Shown here in pieces: positions 1 through 9,317 of a DNA stretch of 55,593 bases; the stretch's first letter is position 1; the number at the start of each line of letters is the position of its first letter. The notes under the pieces are model-generated. The model ran no database searches. It worked only from the letters and a program-made list of their open reading frames with translations, and had not been told where the DNA came from. The DNA comes from Pirellulaceae bacterium (GTDB lineage Bacteria > Planctomycetota > Planctomycetia > Pirellulales > Pirellulaceae). The DNA lies in the NCBI GenBank assembly GCA_020852965.1, contig JADYZV010000098.1:1-55593 (forward strand), read 5' to 3'. The position numbers and the translations under genes are program-made.

Positions 1-43
1 ACCCCCCCCCCCCCCACCCCGGGGGGGGGGGGGGGGGGGGGGG
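1..43. repeat. C/G homopolymer pair at the left edge
   Basis: The window opens with A, fourteen C, A, four C and then 23 G before normal sequence resumes. C-run followed by G-run would form a perfect hairpin and is typical of a contig edge or a sequencing/assembly artefact. I see no biological feature in it. Confidence 0.8.
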
Positions 44-579
44 TCGAGGCGACACTGGGAGCCCGGATCTATTCCGACCAGCGGAGCAACCGTATCGACA
101 CTTTGCAAGGTTCCCGTCATTGCCTCACGGATTTTCAAATAACGTGGATCAACGCACCGCGTCGTGAGAATTTCTTCAGGTGACCGACCAGAAGACTGCA
201 AACTTGTTCATCCTTTCTGTCAGGCTTCCTCAGTTTTCTACGGTAAATGCTGAAACCGTGCGGAACTTTACCGCTACTTGTCGCTCTAACATGGATGGCA
301 TAGTCCAAATATGCTGGCCGTAGTGGATGATTGGCCGAGGGGTGGAGAGTTAGCCGCAATCACAAATTGCCCAATCTGCCTTGATTGCAATAAACTCCTG
401 CTTTGACTAATCTACAGTATTCCACATTAGTTCGAAGAACTCACTTCGACGGTCGTGTCGGGTTAGACTCCTCAGTTGCACCCGCTGTGAATGCACAATA
501 ATGGAATCGCTAGAAGCAGCTCTGCCGCTTCCAACGGACGGTTTACTTCGCAAACTCCTCGACGTCACTAGGCGCAGTA
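44..579. other. Leader region of the giant surface-protein gene, no gene seen
   Basis: About 530 nt upstream of the first gene. A plus-strand frame stays open from position 45 to a TGA near 180 (46 codons, beginning VEATLGARIYSDQ), so the 3' end of a gene cut by the contig edge is possible, but the peptide matches nothing I recognise. The minus-strand frames show no recognisable protein. No clear promoter or Shine-Dalgarno sequence stands out before the ATG at 580. Confidence 0.4.
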
Positions 580-3500
580 ATGAAAAAACAATTCGGTAAA
601 TTGCTCGGCGGCATGAACAGCGGACGGCGGCAGCGTTCCTCAAGCGGCCGTCGATTGCGGCTCGAATCGCTCGAAGCTCGCCGACTCTTGGCAGCCGATC
701 TCTCGCCAAATCATAACTATTTCATCGCCGAAGACGTCAACATGGACTTCGTCGTATCGCCGATGGATGCCTTGTTGGTGATCAACGCACTCAATCAGGG
801 TGGCGCGCGAAGCTTTGGCGAAGGTGAGTCCGGCGGCCGGTTGACCACTCTGCTCGATGTCAACGGGGACAAGATGTTGACCCCCATGGATGCGCTGACG
901 ATCATCAATCGGCTCAACGCCGAAGGAGAAGATCCCGCAGTCCCATATGTGGCATTTAGCTACAACGTCACCGACACTTCGGGCGTTCCAATCGTCGGCA
1001 GCAGTGTTCAGATTGGCCAAACTTTCCGTATCAATGTTTCCGTACAAGATGTTCGCCCGAATTCGGCGCGTTCCATTACCGATCCCAACGATCCCCGCTA
1101 CAATTTGGAAAATGGAATTTTTACCGCGTCGCAAGATCTTGGTGTGAGCAACCTGAACGTGGTTTCTTACGTTCATCCCACCACTTTCTTTTCGGGAATA
1201 CGTTTCGACGCTGAGTTCGGCGTTGGTCGCGAGGGCGGACAGGGTGGTGGAATTCAGATCGCAGGTGCCCTTAGTCCGACCGTCTCGGATGGACAATTCT
1301 TTAGCCTTACCACAGCCAGTGGCACTAAGACCTTTGAGTACGATATCACTGGGACCCCTGCGGTAACCAGTGGGAGAATCGCCATTCCCCTCCCAACGGT
1401 TGTGAATTTCCAGCCGATGATCGACGCGACAATCAATGCCATTCAAGGAGCTGGACTGGGGCTGACTCCGGTCGATCGTGGTTACCAACTGATTGGATTG
1501 CCGACTGGCCAATTCACCTTTGACGCCGGCAATAGCGCGTTGACGTTGAGCGTTCCCAGTGAAGAGTACTTTAACGAGATTCGCGGTACCGTGGATCGTT
1601 CCCGTTCAATTGACCCAGTGGGGCCTGTCGCGCTCTATTCGGTCGATTTCCTAGCAACGGCAAGCGGTGCGGTAACCTTTACTCCTAACAAGGCCGATCT
1701 ATCGACATCGGAGACATCGGTGTTTGGTGGTCAGGCCCCGATTCCTGCTAGCCTGATCGCATATGGAGCGCCCATCACGATCAATGTAGTGGCCGACCCC
1801 ACCGCGCCGGTAGCCGTTAACGATACGCTTAGCAGTCCTGAAGATGCCGTACTAATTCTCGGTGCCAACGTGACGGCCAACGATACGGTGACTGCGGGTC
1901 GCACGCTCAGTATCGACTCGGTTTCGACGATCGCTGGTGTCACGGTCGGTACCGTTAGCGGCACAACCTATACTCCGCCCGCGAATTTCTTTGGGCAGGA
2001 TAAGCTGACTTACGTGGTCAAGGATAGTACGGGGCTAACTTCCTCAGTGGCCACGATCACCATCAATGTAACCCCAGTCAACGATCCGCCCACAGCATTT
2101 AATGATTTGCTTACCGTCGTGGAAGGTTCCACAGCTAACTCACTAAATCTGCTGGCCGACAATGGCTCTGGGGCTGACATCGCCGGTCCCGCCAACGAGA
2201 CGAGCGATACGATCACCATCACTCGTGTGGGCCCAGCCAGCGGTGGCGGAACCACCTTTACCACAACCAATGGTGGCGTGGTGACCATCGCCACCGGCGG
2301 CAAGACCGTCAACTATGTACCTGCCTCGACTTTCGTCGGAACCGATACCTTTGTCTACACCATCACCGATAGCGGCGGACTGACCGCTTCGGCTACCGTG
2401 ACGGTCGCCGTAGTTCCTCTCGCGCCTCACGCTCGCGACGATTCGGCCACCGGTCCTGAAGGCGCAGCGGTCTCGATTACGGTGCTGGCCAACGATACGG
2501 CCCATGACGGTGCAACCGGCATCCTCAAAAGCTTCACCAATGGAGCCAACGGGACAGTGGCTCGGAAGAGTTCTAACACAGCGTCTGCCGACTATAACGT
2601 GCTGGTCTATACTCCGACCGACTCGAACTTCTACGGCATCGACAAGTTTACCTACGTGTTCAACGATTCGGCGGCGACCGGAGCCGACTCGACTGCAACC
2701 GTGACCGTCACCATTACCGATGTCAATGACCCGCCAGTTCTTACCAACGATTCGGCAGCGACCAACGAAGACACGGCACTGACCATTCCCATCACCACTT
2801 TGCTGTCCAACGATTCGCCTGGACTAGGCGAAGCGACTTATACCCCCGTGCAGACGCTCAAGATCAATAGCGTTTCTGCGGTAACGGCGAATGCGGGCAC
2901 CGTTCAGATTGTCGGTACGAATGTAGTCTACACGCCGGCGGCTGACTTCAACGGGCAATTCTTGTTTACCTACGTCGCTCAAGACAGTGGCACCCCAGCC
3001 CTGAGCGCTACGGCTACGGTGACCGTGACCGTGGCTGCTGTAAATGACAATCCAATCGCCAATCCCGATACGGTCAATGGCACCGAAGATACGACCCTGA
3101 ACATCCCTGCCGGTGGGACGCCGATTGTCGCGGGTGACGTGCGTTTCAACGATAGGCCCGGACCAGCCACGGCTACCGATGAAGCTGGCCAAACGCTGAC
3201 GGTTACCGGCGTATCGACTGGCAGTACCAAGGGTGGCTCCGTCAGCCTTGCGGCTGGCATGATTAGCTATACGCCCGCTGCAAACTTCAACGGTACTGAC
3301 ACCTTTACCTACACGCTCAGCGATGGTGCAGGTGGCACGGCCACCGGCACCGTGACCGTCAACGTAGCGGCAGTAAACGACAATCCAATCGCCAATCCCG
3401 ACACCTTCAATGGCACCGAAGATACGACCTTGAACCTCCCCGCCGGTGGTACACCAATCGTGGCGGGTGACGTGCGTTTCAACGATAGGCCCGGACCAGC

Positions 3501-6117
3501 CACGGCTACCGATGAAGCTGGCCAAACGCTGACGGTTACCAGCGTATCCGCTGCCAGCAGCAAGGGTGGGACCGTCAGCCTCGCCGCCGGAGTGATTAGC
3601 TACACACCTGCCAAAGACTTCAATGGTAGTGACACCTTTACCTACACGCTCAGTGATGGTGCAGGTGGCACGGCCACCGGCACCGTGACCGTCAACGTAG
3701 CGGCGGTCAATGATGCGCCGACAGCATTCAATGATTCGTTTTCCGTCGACGAAGATTCCACAGCTAACTCACTGGATCTTCTGGCCGACAATGGTTCGGG
3801 AGCCGACATAGCTGGGCCAGCCAACGAGACAAGCGATTCAATCACCATCACCCGCGTCGGCCCTGCCAGCGGTGGCGGGACTACTTTTACCACCGCCAAT
3901 GGTGGCGTCGTTTCCATTGAGGCTGGCGGAAAAACAGTCAATTATGTGCCTGCCCCAACTTTCAACGGGAACGATACTTTTGTCTACACCATCACCGATA
4001 GCGGCGGTCTAACCGCTTCGGCTACCGTCACCGTCGACGTAGCCCCCGCCACACTGCCTCGCGCTCGTGGTGATTCGGGCTCAGCTACCGAAGGTACAGC
4101 GGCTACGATTGCTGTACTGGCCAATGATACGACCAACGTCGGTGCAACCGGTATCGTCAAGAGCTTCACTAATGGTGCCAACGGAACGGTGGCTCGAAAG
4201 AGTTCCGACACAACCTCTGCCGACTACAACGTGTTGGTCTATACATCGACCGACCCAAATTTCTACGGCATCGACAAGTTTACCTACCGGATTAACGATT
4301 CGGCAGCGATCGGTCCCGACTCGACCGCAACCGTGACCGTCACCATTACCGATGTCAATGACCCGCCAATTCTTACCAACGATACGGCTTCGACCAACGA
4401 AGATACTGCACAAACGATTCCAATCACCACTTTGCTGTCCAACGATTCCCCCGGACTAGGCGAAGCGACTTACACCCCAGTGCAGACACTGAAGATCAAT
4501 AGCGTGGCAGCCGTAACGGCGAATGCTGGCACGGTTCAGCTTGTCGGTACGAATGTGGTCTACACGCCGGCGGCCGACTTCAACGGCCAGTTCTTGTTCA
4601 CCTATGTGGCCCAAGATAGCGGCACTCCCCCTCTAAACGCTACGGCGACCGTGACGGTCTCTGTCGCGGCCGTGAATGACAATCCAATCGCCAATCCCGA
4701 TACGGTCAATGGCACCGAAGATACGACCTTGACCATCCCCGCTGGTGGTACACCGATCGTGGCGGGTGACGTGCGTTTCAACGATAGGCCCGGCCCAGCC
4801 ACGGCTACTGATGAGGTCAACCAAACGCTGACGGTTACCGGCGTATCGAATGTCAGTACCCAGGGTGGGACCGTCAGCTTCGCCGCTGGTGTGATTAGCT
4901 ACACACCCGTCAAAGACTTCAATGGTACCGACACCTTCACTTACACGCTCAGCGATGGTGCGGGTGGCACGGCGACAGGGACGGTGACCGTCAACGTCGC
5001 AGCAGTTAATGACCCTCCAGTAGCGGGCGCAGATAGCATAAGCGGCTTCCGTAATCTGCCTATCACACTGACCGCTGCCAGCCTACTAGCCAACGACAAT
5101 CCTGGCGGTGGAATCTATGAGGCTTCACAAACGCTTTCCATTACTGCCGTCAGCGCAACCGCCGACACTCATGGCAGCGTAGTTTTGGCCAGCGATGGTA
5201 CGATCACTTACACCCCCGATACGGGCTTCTCCGGCGCGGCCTCGTTCGTTTACACATTGCGCGATAGCGGCGGTGCCACGTCGACGGGTACTGTAAGCGT
5301 CAACGTCCGAGAGTTTGTCCCGAGTACAATTCAAGGCACGGTCTATTCCGACAACGATGGCGACGAAGTTATCGATAGTACCGAACGCAAATTGGGAGGG
5401 ATGAAAGTTACGCTAACGGGTCAAGCGCCCGATGGTTCCGCGTTGCCATCGCAATCGCAACTTACCCTGGCCGATGGCAGCTACTCATTTACAGGTCTTG
5501 GCCCAGGCACCTATACGGTCAGCTTCACGCCGCAGACTTTTCTGATCGATGCACCCGGGCCGAATTCGCGCGGTAGTATTCTCGTCAACAATCCAGCGGG
5601 AACAACTATTTCCAATCAGAACTTCACCTTGCAAGGGAGTTTTGACCTGAGTCACGTGGCGAACGGTGCGGCGTACCAAATGATTATCGACCAATTCGCT
5701 TCGAGTCGTTTTCCGGTCAATGGCTCGTCGAACCTGGGAACCGATGTGCAAAACGTACTTGGGGGCTATTTCGCCCTCGGTGCTGACAATTCGCTACTAT
5801 GGTCGACGCTACGGAACGTCCCCACCAATCCTGCTGGCAAAGTCGAATTCAGCGAGCTCGTGCTGGCTTCCAATGGCACTGACACACTGGCCTATCTGAC
5901 CGTCGTTGACACCAGCCACAAAGTGACAACTCGCACGCTCAGCTTGGCCAACAAAGATTTCTTTATCATCGAGGATAGCAGCGGTGCTAAATTGATCGGT
6001 GTCCGTGGTGCCCCAGCAGAGTTCGAGATGGTCGATTTATCTACCCCGCCGTTCACAGCCAATAAGTACCTCGATTCGGTTGACCAAGTCTTTGCCGAAC
6101 ATGGCTGGGATTCATAG
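580..6117 (+). CDS. Giant cell-surface protein: dockerin-like, tandem Ig/cadherin-like repeats, SdrD B-like domain
   Basis: An 1845-aa extracellular protein, probably an adhesin or cell-surface scaffold. Residues 28-40 read LESLEARRLLAAD, the N-terminal surface/secretion motif shared by many planctomycete giant proteins. Residues about 45-115 hold two EF-hand-like dockerin type I motifs (DVNMDFVVSPMDALLVIN and DVNGDKMLTPMDALTIIN), so calcium binding is likely. From about residue 405 to 1580 there are eleven tandem modules of about 90-110 aa with the pattern NDxPxAxxDxxxxxEDxxxxI...LLxND...YTPxxxFxGxDxFxYxxxDxxG, typical of tandem-95/VCBS/cadherin-like folds. About 1580-1700 is an SdrD B/Cna-B-like domain (IQGTVYSDNDGDEVID, then GSYSFTGLGPGTYTV). 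The last 140 residues are unassigned. Modules 2-5 and 7-10 are a block duplication. Family and exposure are well supported; the ligand is unknown. Confidence 0.85.
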   Translation: MKKQFGKLLGGMNSGRRQRSSSGRRLRLESLEARRLLAADLSPNHNYFIAEDVNMDFVVSPMDALLVINALNQGGARSFGEGESGGRLTTLLDVNGDKMLTPMDALTIINRLNAEGEDPAVPYVAFSYNVTDTSGVPIVGSSVQIGQTFRINVSVQDVRPNSARSITDPNDPRYNLENGIFTASQDLGVSNLNVVSYVHPTTFFSGIRFDAEFGVGREGGQGGGIQIAGALSPTVSDGQFFSLTTASGTKTFEYDITGTPAVTSGRIAIPLPTVVNFQPMIDATINAIQGAGLGLTPVDRGYQLIGLPTGQFTFDAGNSALTLSVPSEEYFNEIRGTVDRSRSIDPVGPVALYSVDFLATASGAVTFTPNKADLSTSETSVFGGQAPIPASLIAYGAPITINVVADPTAPVAVNDTLSSPEDAVLILGANVTANDTVTAGRTLSIDSVSTIAGVTVGTVSGTTYTPPANFFGQDKLTYVVKDSTGLTSSVATITINVTPVNDPPTAFNDLLTVVEGSTANSLNLLADNGSGADIAGPANETSDTITITRVGPASGGGTTFTTTNGGVVTIATGGKTVNYVPASTFVGTDTFVYTITDSGGLTASATVTVAVVPLAPHARDDSATGPEGAAVSITVLANDTAHDGATGILKSFTNGANGTVARKSSNTASADYNVLVYTPTDSNFYGIDKFTYVFNDSAATGADSTATVTVTITDVNDPPVLTNDSAATNEDTALTIPITTLLSNDSPGLGEATYTPVQTLKINSVSAVTANAGTVQIVGTNVVYTPAADFNGQFLFTYVAQDSGTPALSATATVTVTVAAVNDNPIANPDTVNGTEDTTLNIPAGGTPIVAGDVRFNDRPGPATATDEAGQTLTVTGVSTGSTKGGSVSLAAGMISYTPAANFNGTDTFTYTLSDGAGGTATGTVTVNVAAVNDNPIANPDTFNGTEDTTLNLPAGGTPIVAGDVRFNDRPGPATATDEAGQTLTVTSVSAASSKGGTVSLAAGVISYTPAKDFNGSDTFTYTLSDGAGGTATGTVTVNVAAVNDAPTAFNDSFSVDEDSTANSLDLLADNGSGADIAGPANETSDSITITRVGPASGGGTTFTTANGGVVSIEAGGKTVNYVPAPTFNGNDTFVYTITDSGGLTASATVTVDVAPATLPRARGDSGSATEGTAATIAVLANDTTNVGATGIVKSFTNGANGTVARKSSDTTSADYNVLVYTSTDPNFYGIDKFTYRINDSAAIGPDSTATVTVTITDVNDPPILTNDTASTNEDTAQTIPITTLLSNDSPGLGEATYTPVQTLKINSVAAVTANAGTVQLVGTNVVYTPAADFNGQFLFTYVAQDSGTPPLNATATVTVSVAAVNDNPIANPDTVNGTEDTTLTIPAGGTPIVAGDVRFNDRPGPATATDEVNQTLTVTGVSNVSTQGGTVSFAAGVISYTPVKDFNGTDTFTYTLSDGAGGTATGTVTVNVAAVNDPPVAGADSISGFRNLPITLTAASLLANDNPGGGIYEASQTLSITAVSATADTHGSVVLASDGTITYTPDTGFSGAASFVYTLRDSGGATSTGTVSVNVREFVPSTIQGTVYSDNDGDEVIDSTERKLGGMKVTLTGQAPDGSALPSQSQLTLADGSYSFTGLGPGTYTVSFTPQTFLIDAPGPNSRGSILVNNPAGTTISNQNFTLQGSFDLSHVANGAAYQMIIDQFASSRFPVNGSSNLGTDVQNVLGGYFALGADNSLLWSTLRNVPTNPAGKVEFSELVLASNGTDTLAYLTVVDTSHKVTTRTLSLANKDFFIIEDSSGAKLIGVRGAPAEFEMVDLSTPPFTANKYLDSVDQVFAEHGWDS

Positions 6118-6172
6118 CCACAATTGCGATTTACCAAGCTAACTTTTTTAGGGCTAGCTGGCTAACATCCTG

Positions 6173-6211
6173 CGGTCGCTGAGGTATGCTTACTTCAGCG
6201 ACCGTTTTTTT
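6173..6211 (+). terminator. Rho-independent terminator of the giant gene
   Basis: A perfect 10-bp stem (CGGTCGCTGA / TCAGCGACCG, 6173-6182 with 6195-6204) with a 12-nt loop is followed by seven T. It lies 55 nt after the stop of the giant gene. It also overlaps the beginning of the longest possible frame of the next gene, which argues for the internal start at 6291. Confidence 0.85.
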
Positions 6212-6290
6212 GTTGGTTGCAATTGCGATTTTCCAGCATCCTCGCAAACCGCGCGTTCGAAAGGACTTCACAAGTTCCAGCCGCAATCCT

Positions 6291-6860
6291 ATGCCCGTGC
6301 CAAAGTTACTAATCGACGGTTACAACGTTCTCTTCCAGAGCCAGCTTGTTGGTCGCGGAAGAGGTCGGCAGTGGCTGCCCGCTGCTCGAGACCGATTGAT
6401 GCAAATGCTGACCAGTCGACTGACGCCTGCCGAGCTATCGACGACGCAAGTGGTCTTTGATGCACCTCGAGTGGGCCAGGCCCCTCCTGCTGTGACCCAG
6501 CCATCGGGGCTGTCAATTTGTTATGCTGTCGATCATCATGAAGCGGACGACTTGTTAGAAAAAATCATGCGCGAGCACCCAACTCCTAAACAGTTGACGG
6601 TGGTCTCAAGCGATCAACGCATCCGCCGCTGCGCGCGAGCCCAGCGAGCTACGTCAATCGACTCGCAGACGTTTCTCGACCATCTCGAACGGCGACCAGC
6701 CTCCCCTGCCCCGGCGACCAATCCGTCGCAAACCGTCCTCTCGCTCGTGGACCCTACGCAAGGCGACCTGGCCACTGATGAGAGCCTGCTGTCGGCGGGC
6801 GAAGTCGACTATTGGCTCCAACAATTCCAACCCAATCGCCGGCCAACCGAACCTCAATAA
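6291..6860 (+). CDS. YacP-like NYN-domain protein (putative RNase)
   Basis: A 189-aa cytoplasmic protein of the YacP/DUF901 type in the PIN-like NYN nuclease superfamily. The start MPVPKLLIDGYNVLF at 6291 is chosen because the longer frame from 6186 would begin inside the upstream terminator, and because family members start just before the first catalytic Asp (LLIDGYN). Further acidic residues of the active site are visible in HHEADDLLEKI and VVSSDQRIRRCA. The C-terminal 60 residues are Pro-rich and end in a DYWLQQF helix. B. subtilis YacP (Rae1) is a ribosome-associated endoribonuclease; that role is only an inference here. The next gene follows after 21 nt. Confidence 0.78.
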   Translation: MPVPKLLIDGYNVLFQSQLVGRGRGRQWLPAARDRLMQMLTSRLTPAELSTTQVVFDAPRVGQAPPAVTQPSGLSICYAVDHHEADDLLEKIMREHPTPKQLTVVSSDQRIRRCARAQRATSIDSQTFLDHLERRPASPAPATNPSQTVLSLVDPTQGDLATDESLLSAGEVDYWLQQFQPNRRPTEPQ

Positions 6861-6881
6861 GACCAAATTTCGACAAGCAAG

Positions 6882-7142
6882 ATGAACGCACCAGACTTTA
6901 CTGCAATGGCCGAGCAGACGCAGCGGGTATTGGCCTTTCGCCGGCGACAAGCTCACGCAATGAGTCCCGCTGCTCGATTGGAATTGTTGGCGACTCTTCA
7001 GCAGCAAGCCTTTAGCAGCATGCGTTCCAATCCCGCTGCTATTGAAGCTTTCGTGCGCCGCAATCACCATCAGCGCCGCCTCTCCAATGTCCGGAGGCTA
7101 GAAGCCGAAATGAGAAGGTGCGTCGAGGAACCTAATGCATAA
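6882..7142 (+). CDS. Small basic helical protein preceding a nucleotidyltransferase
   Basis: An 86-aa protein that I do not recognise. It is rich in Arg, Ala and Gln, predicted largely alpha-helical (SPAARLELLATLQQQAFSSM; NVRRLEAEMRRCVEEP) and has no signal peptide or membrane segment. Its last 8 nt overlap the start of the nucleotidyltransferase gene, so the two are translationally coupled. This arrangement is like that of toxin-antitoxin or MNT-type pairs, where a small protein precedes the enzyme. The pairing is seen in the sequence; a shared function is inferred. The protein is neither a HEPN nor an AbiEi homologue that I can identify. Confidence 0.6.
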   Translation: MNAPDFTAMAEQTQRVLAFRRRQAHAMSPAARLELLATLQQQAFSSMRSNPAAIEAFVRRNHHQRRLSNVRRLEAEMRRCVEEPNA

Positions 7143-7614
7143 CGCGCAACCACTCGATATTGCTCGACGCCTGGTCGATGCGGGGGTCCCTTCGATCATC
7201 ATCGGAGGGCACGCCGTTAACTTTCATGGCTACCCACGCTCGACGCAAGACGTCGATATCATTTATCAACGCACGCCCGATAGCATGCGCGCTTTGCATG
7301 AAGTATTGACTGAGCTAGACGCTTATTGGATCAGTGACGAAATAGATTCGAGCACCGGCATTGAAAAAATCATGCCGGTAACCGTTGACTACATCGAACG
7401 TGAGCACATGATGATGCTCGGCACGAAACTGGGCTATGTCGACTTGTTCGATTTTATCCCCGGCATGCCCACTCAACCTCTTGCAGATATATTTTCGTCG
7501 GCTTCATCGAGTGGTTCACTTAAATTTGCCAACCTTTATTGGCTCCGACGAATGAAGGTGTCCGCTGGTCGTCCTCAGGACTTGATCGATCTGGCCAATT
7601 TGCCCGATGCATAG
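7135..7614 (+). CDS. MNT/AbiEii-like nucleotidyltransferase
   Basis: A 159-aa protein with a minimal nucleotidyltransferase fold. The GG motif and metal-binding DxD are seen in IIIGGHAVNFHGYPRSTQDVDI (residues about 21-42), and a third acidic residue in the GYVDLFDF segment near 103-110. All catalytic elements therefore appear intact. Families with this layout (DUF6036/AbiEii-type, MNT) transfer AMP or other nucleotides to tRNA or protein and often act as toxins. The start ATG overlaps the previous gene by 8 nt. The C-terminal LANLYWLRRMKVSAGRPQDLIDLANL segment is typical of the family. Substrate and toxin activity are not known. Confidence 0.72.
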   Translation: MHNAQPLDIARRLVDAGVPSIIIGGHAVNFHGYPRSTQDVDIIYQRTPDSMRALHEVLTELDAYWISDEIDSSTGIEKIMPVTVDYIEREHMMMLGTKLGYVDLFDFIPGMPTQPLADIFSSASSSGSLKFANLYWLRRMKVSAGRPQDLIDLANLPDA

Positions 7615-7653
7615 TCGAGTGAAAACGTACGAGGAATTGGTTGTTAGGCTGCT

Positions 7654-7773
7654 TCCTTGCTGACGCTGCGGGTTACGATACCAAAGCAGACTGTTTTTTA
7701 CTTTCAGGACGTAAATCTATTGACTGCCATCGTTTACTTCGATTTCAGGCAAACTCATGAATAATCCGGGTTA
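7654..7773. repeat. Dispersed intergenic element, family C copy 1
   Basis: Between the convergent nucleotidyltransferase and sialidase genes lies TCCTTGCTGACGCTGCGGG followed by TTACGAT (7654-7679), then GCAGACTGTTTTTT (from 7686) and GACGTAAA (from 7709). The same succession recurs at 25797-25865. At 7757-7773 ATGAATAATCCGGGTTA is the reverse complement of 25683-25699. Both copies sit between convergent genes, so a role as a bidirectional terminator or a mobile palindromic element is plausible. Confidence 0.7.
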
Positions 7774-7780
7774 CACGATT

Positions 7781-8989
7781 TCACCGAGTCGCTTCCAAAC
7801 CTGAAAGGTCATAGACCACAAACTCGATGCGGTCGCACTTTCCCCCACCCTCTGGGCCACTCTCGAAAAGAATGCCGATGCGATCCGAGTCCAAGCAAAC
7901 CATGTCGCTGTAGGCGGCAGGGCCTTGGTGAATCAGCGGCCCATCGTGCCACGTGAGCGTCTCATCAACAGAATAACGCAAGCGGAGATCGCTACGGCCC
8001 GGTCCGCTGGGACCATTTTCGTCGGGGCCGCAAAACAGAATCATATTGCGATTTGCGCCATCTAGGGTCGATGCGAAACGCAGCAGCGCACATTGGACCA
8101 CGGGCGGATCTAGCACGGCAGGTGCAGGTGAAAAGAAACGATAGCCGCTCTCAGTGGGAGGCTGCCAGCTCGCACCACCGTCGCTGCTAACCGCCTCGCC
8201 ACGCGTGCCCGTCGCCCGACCATTTTGATCACGCGTGTTAAAGTACAATTTGCCATCGTTCAATTCGACTACGGTTGTCTCATTGGCTTCCAAGTCGTCG
8301 TCGTAACTGTCGTCGACCGCTCCCAGCCGCCATGTTCGTCCGTGGTCGTCACTCAACAACACTTGCGCGCCTGCCGATCCGCCATCCACACCATCCTCGC
8401 CCAAGCGATGATCGGCGGGAACTACCAAACGACCTCGATGCGCTCCACGTTGGATTTGAATGGAATGCACAGGGCCGGTTGCAACCCATCCCCAAGGATC
8501 GAGCTTGACTTGTTTGGTGATCTCGCGCGGCGATGACCACTGGCGACCATGGTCGTCGCTGAACGTCACAAAGACCCGGTCATTCTCTAACGTAAATGGC
8601 AACCATAGCCGTCCGCGATGCTGCGGATCGAACAAGTCGACCACCGGAGCTGGATTGCCCACGCTGATCGAAGGATTCGGCTCTGTAAAGTACTTCTGAA
8701 AATCGTCGCTCTCTTGCACCACTTCGAGAGTCTGCCACGTGGCGCCCGAATCGGACGAACGCTTGAGCACTAGATCGATCTCGCTGGCATCTCCACCTAC
8801 CCTAGCTTCGCAGAAGGCTAGCAGCTGTCCGTCAGCGGCGGTCACGATGGTTGGAATGCGGTAGACGTTGTAGCCCTCGGTTCCATTTTTAAAGACCGTC
8901 ACTCGGCTTGTTTCCTGAGCGTGGGTGACTAGGCTTCCTGTCGACAGTGCGAACAAAGTAACCGCCGCTATCGAGACGCGTGGTGTCAT
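7781..8989 (-). CDS. Secreted exo-sialidase (BNR/Asp-box family)
   Basis: A 402-aa secreted six-bladed beta-propeller hydrolase of the sialidase family, which would release terminal sialic acids from host or algal glycans. Residues 1-25 are a signal peptide ending at THAQ. The YRIP motif that carries the first catalytic Arg is in GYNVYRIPTIV (about 42-52), followed by LLAFCEARVGGDASEIDLVLKRS. Four Asp boxes (SxDxGxxW) are visible: SSDSGATW, FSDDHGRQW, LSDDHGRTW and SSDGGASW. A good Shine-Dalgarno (GAGGGAG) lies about 6 nt before the ATG. It stands alone on the minus strand. Some planctomycete members act on other sugars, so the exact substrate is less sure than the fold. Confidence 0.82.
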   Translation of the reverse strand: MTPRVSIAAVTLFALSTGSLVTHAQETSRVTVFKNGTEGYNVYRIPTIVTAADGQLLAFCEARVGGDASEIDLVLKRSSDSGATWQTLEVVQESDDFQKYFTEPNPSISVGNPAPVVDLFDPQHRGRLWLPFTLENDRVFVTFSDDHGRQWSSPREITKQVKLDPWGWVATGPVHSIQIQRGAHRGRLVVPADHRLGEDGVDGGSAGAQVLLSDDHGRTWRLGAVDDSYDDDLEANETTVVELNDGKLYFNTRDQNGRATGTRGEAVSSDGGASWQPPTESGYRFFSPAPAVLDPPVVQCALLRFASTLDGANRNMILFCGPDENGPSGPGRSDLRLRYSVDETLTWHDGPLIHQGPAAYSDMVCLDSDRIGILFESGPEGGGKCDRIEFVVYDLSGLEATR

Positions 8990-9317
8990 ATCTTCTCCCT
9001 CTAAGATTTACAGTTGAATTAAAGTCTAACCTCAAAGGCCCAAGCTAGTTCATACTCTATCCTTTGCGGGGCTCTGCTTAGCGTGAGTTGCGATTTTAGT
9101 CCAATTTCAACGCTTGAAGTAGGCTGCGTGGATGTGCCGCAATTTCATTCCAACAGGATTGTGCAACGAAGAAGCGCTGGCGCGGTTAAACAGAAACCAT
9201 TTTTGGCAGCCGCTTCGCGCAGCCGAGGAGCTCAACTGTTTGACCGCGTCAGCGGTATCGCACGAATTGGGCTCTGTGGATGATGCCTCAAATGGTCGCT
9301 CTCCTGGAGTAGGCTCG
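8990..9317. other. Intergenic, nothing recognised beyond the sialidase leader
   Basis: About 330 nt between two minus-strand genes. It holds the sialidase Shine-Dalgarno region near 8990-9005. Short open frames on both strands encode nothing recognisable, and I see no strong hairpin with a T-run. Confidence 0.4.

Noticed and set aside
407-1512. Open frames of 100 and 290 aa on the minus strand opposite the giant gene
   Set aside because: They mirror the plus-strand repeats and have no recognisable domain; the plus frame has clear protein repeats and a terminator.
2824-3525. A 233-aa minus-strand frame inside the surface-protein gene
   Set aside because: It is internally repetitive only because the plus-strand modules are repeated at DNA level.
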